From Phaeosaccion multiseriatum (Eukaryota; Ochrophyta, other classes): a stretch of 64,000 nucleotides of DNA. The notes below the pieces were generated by a model that saw only the letters and a list, made by a program, of their open reading frames with translations, had not been told where the DNA came from and searched no databases. The stretch is taken from NCBI GenBank assembly GCA_965112735.1, contig OZ218951.1:2542001-2606000 (forward strand), given 5' to 3'. The translations under genes and the position numbers were made by a program. Position 1 is the stretch's first letter, and every line of letters begins with the position of its first letter. Shown one piece after another: positions 57,101-64,000 of the stretch.

Positions 57101-57752
57101 GACAAGCAGAGAGAGAGACAGATGGCATACCTGCAGCAGCGAGCAGGCGGCGGACATGCAGCACGTGTGGGGGTGCAGCGCCAGCAGGAGCAGGCCTCGT
57201 AACGCCTCTTCACCGAGGGGCCGAAGCTCCCCCTGCCCCTCCTCCCAAGCAGCAGCCCCAGCCCCTTCGTCGTTGTTGTCTCTTTGCGAGCTCTGTCTCT
57301 CTTGTGTTGCCTCTCCTCCTCCTCCTCCTCCTCCTCCTCCTACCTTTCCTTCTCCTTCTCCAACGACGGCCGCCGCAGGCCCGGACACAAGCAATTTGAT
57401 GAGCTTGGTTCGTGACTGGGCGTGTTCGGTGCAGAGCTTGGTCAAGGCCAGCAGCAGAGGCTCGGCAGGGAACGGTCCGGGATTGGCGATTGCGGCCGCT
57501 TGGATACCACTGCCGTTACAGACACCCTTCCCCTGCCCCATCCTGCCCCTCCTACTGGTGATGGTGCTTCTGGTCGTGGTGGAGAGGAAGGAGTCTATTT
57601 TGGAGGAGTAGGAGGCCAACACTCGCAAGGCATCTGCTAGGAAGGTGTCCATCTGTGAAGAAACAAGAGGTCGATAGAGCATGTGCGGGGTAGAGAGAAA
57701 GAGACCGAGAGAGAGGGAGAGTGGGAGAGGGAGAGGGAGGGGATAGTAGAGA

Positions 57753-57794
<42 letters not shown>

Positions 57795-60159
57795 AAGAGA
57801 GAGAGAAAGGAGAGAAGTCTTCCATGGTTGAGGCAAGGTCCGAGTTCTTCAGCTAACTACAGGGCCTGCTGGGAAGGATGGGGGATCACTCGAATCACCG
57901 AGACACACACACGCAGACACGCAAGAGCACGCACGCACACACACACACCTGCTCCGTCTCCTGCAGCACATCCATGATGACAGAGCTCCTCGCAAGGTCG
58001 CCCATCACGTCAGCACAGCACCTCTGCAGAGAGAGGGAGGAGGAGGAGGAGGAGGAGGAGGAGGAGGAGGAGGAGGAGGAGGAGGAGGAGGAGGAGGGGG
58101 AGGTGGAGGAGGAGGAAGATCTCCGTGTCGAGGAGGAGGAGGAAGAAGAGGCGCCACCCACGTCGAGGAGACGGGCGATGACGAGGGAGGCGGTCTGGAT
58201 GGCGTTGTTGCGCTCGAAGACGCGTCGCTCCAGAGGGTCGCCCGCCAGTAGTCGGGAGAGGATGGAGAGGGAGCTGAGGGGAGGGGAAGGGGTGAAGGTG
58301 TTGGGAAGGAGGGGAAGAGAGGAGGGGGAGGAGAGAGAAAGGAGGGAGGGAGAGAGGGCGAGAGAGGGTGAGCAAAGGTGGGGGCCGCGGCGGCGGAAGA
58401 GGAGAAGGGGGATGAATGAGGCAGGAGAAGGGGAGATGGGGGAAACGAAATGAAGAAAAAACAGCACAACCAAGCACACACTCGCAGGTCTTGATCCTCT
58501 TTGGTGTCCTCGCTTGCGCACGATTCTCCAGCAGAGGCGTACAGGCCTGCAACCTCCACTCCCTCCCTCTCTTTCTCACTCACCCCCTCCCTCCTTCCTC
58601 CACTGACCCCCTTCCTCATTCCCTCCTTCCCTCACTCACCCCACCACAACGTCGGTGCCATATCTGGAGGGAGCCAGCTTGTCGAGCAGGCATTGATAGA
58701 GGTTCTTGCTCTGCCCCAACCCCTTGACGTACTGCCTGAGGTGCGCACTACCTCGCACGCAGGCCGCGAACAGCTGCACCACCGCCAGGTGAAACGCTTG
58801 ATACGCTTGCCCTTGCCCTTCTTGCCCCAGCTCTCTATCCTCCCCGCCCCGCGGGTGAGCCTCCGTCGTAGAGGAATCGTCTCCCCCTCTCTTTGATGCG
58901 CCTACTCCTCCTGTCCCAGCCGCACCTCGCCCTTCCCCTGCCTTGGCCGCTGAGGGGCCCTTTCCTCCTGCTGATGCCCCGAAGTGCCTCCCTACGCCCC
59001 CCTGGGCCTCCCCTCCCCCCCCTCCTCCTCCTCCTCCTCCTCCTGCTGCTGCTGCTACTGCTGCTGTCTTCCCTTCGGGCGCTGGCTTCGTCCTCTTCCA
59101 TCTTCCTCCCCTTCCCCCCCCGCTGTGTAGGGGGGAATCATCAAGGAGGAGATAGTTGGTCAGGTGGGGGCCCAGAGCCGCGTACACGGAGGCCGGGAAA
59201 GAGGAGGGGTCCGTGGCCACCAAGTGGCCCATCAATCGGGTTGCAGACACATCTAAAGGGCTCGGTCCCGAGCCTGACTCATTTCCTCCTCCTCCTCCTC
59301 CTCCTCCAAGCTGTGTAGGACCCATCTGTGGATGTCTACTTCCATCACTCCCCCTCCTCCTGCTCTTCGGCGGATCGTAGCCGTCGAGAACGCGAGGCAC
59401 GTCGAGTAGAGGCCACATCACGAGGCATTGAAGCAACTCGTCGAAGCGGAGGGAGCTCTGCGAGGAGGACGACGACAAGGATTCGTCGTCCGCCGAGGAG
59501 GGGTGCGCTGCCATGGGACCCTGCTGCTGCAGTAGTTGGTGGTCCACTTGAAGTCGCTCGAAGGCGCACAGGGCCTTGACGAGCAGCTTTGCGATGTAAG
59601 GGTCCCGCGTGAGGCTGGCAAGGGTGGCCACCCCTAGGCCTAACAGCTCTTTCCGCTGATGCAGCAGCTGCTCAACCCTCTCTCCCCCTACCTCCTTGTC
59701 GGTGGGGCGGCGGCGAAGTGCACCACCTGCATCCTCCTCCTCGTCCTCCACACGCTGCTGCTGCTGCTGCTCCTCCTCCTCCTCCTCCTTCCTCTGATGT
59801 TCTTCCACAAGGAGTGTGTGTACGACTTGTACCACGACAAAAAGCCAGTCGTAGAGCAAGCCGCTCCGGCCCCGGCCTGCCCTCTTCCCCGTCTTCGTCT
59901 TCGCATCGCTGGCTCTCGTGAGGAGAACAGGCAACACCCAGTCCAGCTTGGAGCTGAGCCTCGCCACGAGTTTGAGATGGTGCCCCATCTCCTTCACACA
60001 CAGAGCTTCTCCTCCACTTCCTCCTCCTCCTCTTCCTCCAGTAGCACTGTCCACGAAGCCTTCCATCGCCTCCGCCAGCTCCTCCAGCGGACGCGCCATT
60101 ATCACGTCCAACTTCCTTGTCACCCTCCCTCCTCCTAGAGACAGAGCGACACAGAGCAC
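51168..60159 (-). CDS. CIP2A: CIP2A-like armadillo/coiled-coil protein, 12 exons
   Basis: Exons 60159-58640, 58273-57949, 57652-57131, 56848-55671, 55496-54794, 54489-54403, 54086-53851, 53642-53549, 53000-52875, 52647-52483, 52059-51781, 51587-51168; GT-AG, phases agree, 1,884 residues. The N-terminal two thirds are leucine-rich helical (HLKLVARLSSKLDWVLPVLL, LSILSRLLAGDPLERRVFER, LASYSSKIDSFL) with long Gly/Ser/Glu/Gln inserts, as expected of ARM-type repeats. VGLALTYALTQGDFKNLTRR at about 1417-1436 corresponds to the '[20 protein letters not shown]' step of CIP2A. Residues about 1446-1800 are coiled coil, ending EEALDKQNGIISYINALSAN, the counterpart of CIP2A's '[20 protein letters not shown]'. 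CIP2A inhibits PP2A-B56 and acts in mitotic DNA-break tethering in animals. Identity rests on architecture and those two stretches recalled from memory. The start could instead be the Met at 60099. Confidence 0.62.
54497..54612. repeat. (GGA)n-rich tract in intron 5 of the CIP2A-like gene
   Basis: On the sense strand it is a (CTC)n pyrimidine tract ending about ten bases before the exon 6 acceptor. Confidence 0.9.
55276..55288 (-). repeat. Dispersed 13-bp word, exact copy in CIP2A-like exon 5
   Basis: GTATCACCAACTG on the plus strand; translated on minus as HQLVIPQQ, a different frame from the AVGDT copies. Confidence 0.8.
56855..56867 (+). repeat. Dispersed 13-bp word, exact copy next to a splice acceptor
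   Basis: CAGTTGGTGATAC on plus; on the sense (minus) strand GTATCACCAACTGCTGCAG ends exactly at the exon 4 boundary of the CIP2A-like gene (56848). A one-mismatch copy at 56248-56260 lies inside exon 4 and is read QLVIQ. Confidence 0.8.
57757..57790. repeat. (GT)n in intron 2 of the CIP2A-like gene
   Basis: About 17 GT units. Confidence 0.9.
58037..58105 (-). repeat. (GGA)n / sense (TCC)n in exon 2 of the CIP2A-like gene
   Basis: Coding trinucleotide array read as poly-Ser on the minus strand. Confidence 0.85.
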
Positions 60160-60286
60160 CGTATTTTTATTTTGTCGTGCATTGAAATCCTCAACGACCC
60201 CTTCCTTACGTACGTATAGTTACGAAAGTTGGAGGAGGAGGAAGAAGAAGAAGAAAGGGAAACGCAGGACTCATAGTAAGGATCAC
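60160..60286. promoter_or_regulatory. Short divergent promoter region
   Basis: The CIP2A-like and ankyrin genes start 127 bases apart on opposite strands. An AT-rich patch (gtatttttattttgtcg) lies at about 60160-60177; a GGA/GAA run lies at about 60232-60256. Confidence 0.4.
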
Positions 60287-61666
60287 ATGAAGTCCCTTCT
60301 CATCGTCCTGGCTGCGGCCTCAGCGCCAGTGATCTCAGCCGGGGGACGGGAAGGGGGAGTAATACGGGTCGCGAGGGGAGGAGGAGAAGCGGGAGTACCT
60401 GCAGCGACCGGGGAAGTGCTGCGGACTAGTGAGGCGAGGGATCTCCACGTGCCAAGGAGCAGCAGTATATGCGCCGCGGAGTTGGAGAGGAGGAGGGGGG
60501 GGAGGAGAAAGCGGAGGCCACGGCCACATCAGCTCACTCGGGAGAGCCCGGCTTCGTCGCCCATTGGTCGTACCTCTGGGTCTGTCCTGTCCCCGCCGCT
60601 CCTCGCCCTCAGAGGTGGCTCGGACTGGGGTCTCTACGACTTCACATGGGACAGTGACAGTGTGAGCGGTGGTAGCAGCAGCGAGGAGAGTGAGGAGTTG
60701 GGGGGAGAAACTGGGGAGGGGGCAGGCTTGGGCGGGAATGGGCTTGGCGATGGGGGAGGAGGCGGTGCGGCGGCAGAGGAGAAGGAAATGGAGGAGGAGG
60801 AGCAAGGATGTATCGACGGCAACGAGGAGGTGGAGATTGAGAACTTTGTCATGCAGGATATGACTCTGGCAGAGCTTCTCAGCGCCGAGGGGAGAGGCGG
60901 AGCCAGGTGAGGGGAGAAGAGAGGAATGTGCCGGGACCAAGTCTCCCTCTCGCACTTGCACGTCCGTCTATACAAACAAGACAAGACAAAACCGAGTCTC
61001 ACAAATTCTTTAAGCGTTCGACCGCCGCCCCTCCCCCCCCCCGCCCACCTCTCGTCCTTGTGGAATGAATGCAAACAACGCAGATGGGGCATCGGAGAGA
61101 GCAATCGAGAGAAGGTGAAGGCTCTGTGGAAGGAGCTGGTGATGGTGCCCCCTTCGGCGGACAGACTGAAGCGTCTGCGGGAGGAGGCTGATGAGTGGGT
61201 GGGAGCACTCAAAAGGGGGGAGGATTTGGTGGCAGGCTTGGACCTCGGTGTGGGCATGGGAGGAGGAGGAGGGGGGGGTGGGGATGCACCACTTGCTCAA
61301 GGCTCGGAGACTGGCGTGGGGGAAGGTGTAGCAGCAGCTGGTGATACGACGGCGCGGGGAGAGACACCACTGGGAGGGCGGCTTGACGAGGAGGGGAGAA
61401 AAGGTCCGGCGGCGGTGGTGGCGACAGGAGCAAGGGAAGGGCCTGGGGACGGGCGAGAAGCAGTAGCTGGTGGTGCAGCGGTGGAGGAGACAGACGGGGT
61501 AGCGGGGATGTCGAAGGCAGCAGGCGAGGCAGCAACAGGAAGTGAAGCAGGGCAGGGGGCAGAAGCAGGGCCAGAGGTACAAGCGAGTAGTAGCGGGGAG
61601 CAGCACATAGTACCTGATATCTCTGTGCATCCGGTAGTAGCGCCACCACCACCCCCACTGTCATCG

Positions 61667-61706
<40 letters not shown>

Positions 61707-64000
61707 CATCCTCAACTTTGGCGTCATCAGCTCCCTCCCACATCCTCAAGGGAAGCGTCCGACTGACCAAGGCTCAGTCCTTCAAACAGCAGTACCTGGT
61801 GCTCTTGCGCGAGCTGCAGAGGGCGGGGAGCGGGGACAGCATGTGGATGGAGGGCGACGCGCTCCTCTCTCTCCGAGGCACTGCGGCACTGGCCCACAAC
61901 CCTGCACTGCGCCGCTACTCGCGGGGCTTACTGGCGGTGGAGCGTGGTGAGCGTGGTGAGCGTGGTGGTGGTACGGCTTCTGGTATAGGTGGTAGTGCGT
62001 ACGGCTACGGCCACAACGATCATGATGATGGGTCTGCTGCTGTGAAACGTGGAGTGCGGCTGGCAGCCCCGGGGAGCACTCCGGCGATGCAACGGGCCTT
62101 TGCCAGGGCCATCGCCCACACGACGGGGGCGAGGCTCGTCCTCATCAACCACTACAGCGTGAAGGCCCTTGTGACGGCAGGCATTGCGGCGGGGGTGCCG
62201 AGAGAAATGTTGCACCCTCTGCCCCTCACCGAAGCGCTGCTCGAGGTGTCGAGGGAGGAAGATGAGCCTTACGTGGTGCTCTTGTCGCTGGATAAGCCTC
62301 CTCCGAAGCTGAGGTTGGAGGGGGAAGGGGGCGGTGGCGGAGGGGGGGGGAGGCGTCGGAAGAGGAGGGCGACGACCTCCTCGGGACGGGGGGACGGGGA
62401 TGGGGACGGAGGAGGAGGTCTGAGAGGCACAGAGGAGGGAGAGGGGGAGGACGAGGAGGAGGGGGAGTTGGGGGAGAGGGTGCGACGACAGCATGGAGGT
62501 GGAGGAGGAGAAGGGCCGGAGGACTATGTTCCCTTCGAAGACGAGGAGGGTGGAGTGGAGGAGATGGCGGGAGATTCGGAGGAGGGGGAGGAAGGGCTAG
62601 AAGATGGGGTCATCAGCAGCATGAGAAGTGACAGCAGCACCAGCAGTAGTATGGTGGTGGAAACCGGCGGGGAATGGGATGATGATGAGAGGGCTGAAAG
62701 CTGCGTGGGTGCTCTTTCTGGCTTTAGCAACTACGACGACGAGGAGGAGGAGGCGGAGGAGGAGGAGGATGGCGAGGGGGTGGGGGGTGGCGAGGACGGC
62801 AGGGGCAGTGACAGCGGCCAATTCATGGATGGCGACGACGACCGTGGGCAGCAGCCGGATACAGTGGATAGAGAGCAGCACGGCTCTCGGGTCGACGGCA
62901 AGGCAGAGGGGGGGGGGAGAGGTCGAGGCGGGGGGGAGGGCTCCTTCGAGTGTGCTGACAGCGAGTCCGAGGAGGAGGTGCTGCCTGAGATGGAGTGGGC
63001 GACGAGGCACCAGCAAGAACCACAAGAGGGAGACGACTTTGTAGAAGGAGGACGAGGAGGAGGTGAAGCGAGGGGGGCGCAGGCAAGCACCCGCAGCAGC
63101 AGTAGCAGCAGCAGCGGCAGCGGTGCTAGCAGAGCGGATCGAGCGAATGTCAATGACCTGTTGCTCAACGCCTTGAGTAGTGAGACGTCGCGGGTGCTGT
63201 GGCTGCTCGACGAGCGATTCAGCGGCCTCCACGGCAGCGCACCCATTGTCGCGGGAAGTAACGGAGGAGGCGCACAAAGCGGCTTGTCGGCTGGTTCCTC
63301 TCCTTCCTCGCCCGGACAGGAGCAATACTACCAACAGCAACATCAGCAGGGGCAGGGGCAGCAGCAGCAGCCGCCGTCCTTCTGGTCTTCACCAGGACAG
63401 CAGAGTAATCACCACAAGCAGCAGCAGCAGCAGCAGCAGCAACAGCAACCGCAGGAGGAGGAGGAAGAGCAGCAGCCACCACCCCCACCATACCCGAGCA
63501 CAAACAACGAGGAGACGAAGAGTGGCAGATGGGGAAGTTGGGAGTCGCGGTCAACTGAGGGAGGAGGAGGACACCCAATCATCTCAGTCGACGCGGCCCT
63601 GCTGACGGCCGCTGCCGGTGGGGATGTCACACTGGTGGACTACTTGCTCTCCATCGGGGCAAACCCCTCCTACGCAGATCCTGAAACCAATTGCACCCCC
63701 TTCTTCGTTGCGGCTTCTGGGGCGCACCTACCCGTGTTGATTCGGTTGATGAGGGCTGGGGTAAGGCCGCAGGAGAATGACCTCAACAGCGCGTTGCTCA
63801 ACGCTGTCCAGGCGAGGGTAGTGCGAAACGAGGACGGGAGGGGGCACCCTTCCTCCTCCTCACCACCCCAAACCGGGCCCAAGGGAGCTGTGGTAAGGGT
63901 CGCGGGGGAGAAGGGGTTGGAGGGGACAGACGACCCTTGCTTGGTTGTGAAGCTGCTGCTGGAGAATGGCGCATCGGCCAATGCAAGGGATCCACGCAAC
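60287..64000 (+). CDS. Ankyrin-repeat protein with N-terminal signal, runs off the right edge
   Basis: Exon 1 60287-60906, exon 2 61084 to beyond 64000, open throughout (about 1,179 residues so far). The start MKSLLIVLAAASAPVISAGG looks like a signal peptide. A conserved-looking stretch follows the splice (RWGIGESNREKVKALWKELV). Around residue 450-600 come SVRLTKAQSFKQQYLVLLRE and ARLVLINHYSVKALVTAGI, a region I do not recognise. Long acidic, Gly, Ser and Gln tracts separate it from C-terminal ankyrin repeats (ALLTAAAGGDVTLVDYLLSI, TPFFVAASGAHLPVLIRLMR, CLVVKLLLENGASANARDPR). A poly-Ser tract is coded by a TCA run at about 61664-61706. Two near copies of the dispersed word are read AAAGDTTA (61335-61347) and AVAGGA. 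Confidence 0.7.

Overview
The window is nuclear DNA of a flagellate eukaryote. Genes are intron-rich with canonical GT-AG junctions, and the sequence is GC-rich and loaded with microsatellites. A stramenopile (heterokont) alga is my best guess. It rests on family content: FNIP-like repeats, 'C-P-W-D' ankyrin-like proteins, a Pmp-repeat multi-pass membrane protein and an SBBP-repeat membrane protein. A CFAP44-type axonemal protein implies cilia. I cannot name the species.

Layout, left to right. (1) 1-4.4 kb: intronless histone H3 (833-1243), then a frameshifted FNIP-like repeat gene on the minus strand with a detached F-box-like fragment. (2) 4.4-9.9 kb: a single-exon 1,830-residue protein with sperm-tail PG-rich-like motifs and two Cys-rich motifs. 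It converges on (3) a 13.6-kb minus-strand CFAP44-like gene, which I resolve into 20 exons (2,499 aa) whose reading phase holds across every junction. (4) 24.3-30 kb, plus strand: a type II membrane sulfotransferase-like protein (2 exons) and a WD40-PFU protein (4 exons). (5) 30-39 kb, minus strand: a possible CCCH zinc-finger ORF, a conserved HhH-like protein (5 exons) and an SBBP-repeat single-pass membrane protein (11 exons). (6) 39-47 kb, plus strand: a Pmp-repeat multi-pass membrane protein (10 exons, 1,490 aa). (7) 47-50.7 kb: a tandem pair of ankyrin-like genes plus a decayed third copy. (8) 50.76-51.13 kb: a foldback, MITE-like element. (9) 51.2-60.2 kb, minus strand: a 12-exon CIP2A-like gene (1,884 aa). 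(10) 60.3 kb to the right edge, plus strand: a secreted or membrane ankyrin protein that runs off the window.

Two patterns cut across the genes. First, a 13-bp word, CAGTTGGTGATAC, occurs seven times exactly and seven more times with one mismatch. It appears in both orientations, in exons (several reading frames), introns, a UTR and intergenic DNA, usually beside CAG/CTG triplets. Second, intron microsatellites start at splice sites: GTGA, GT or purine repeats grow out of the 5' splice site, and pyrimidine repeats form the tract before the 3' splice site. CFAP44 and the PG-rich protein fit ciliary functions. The remaining genes show no shared pathway.
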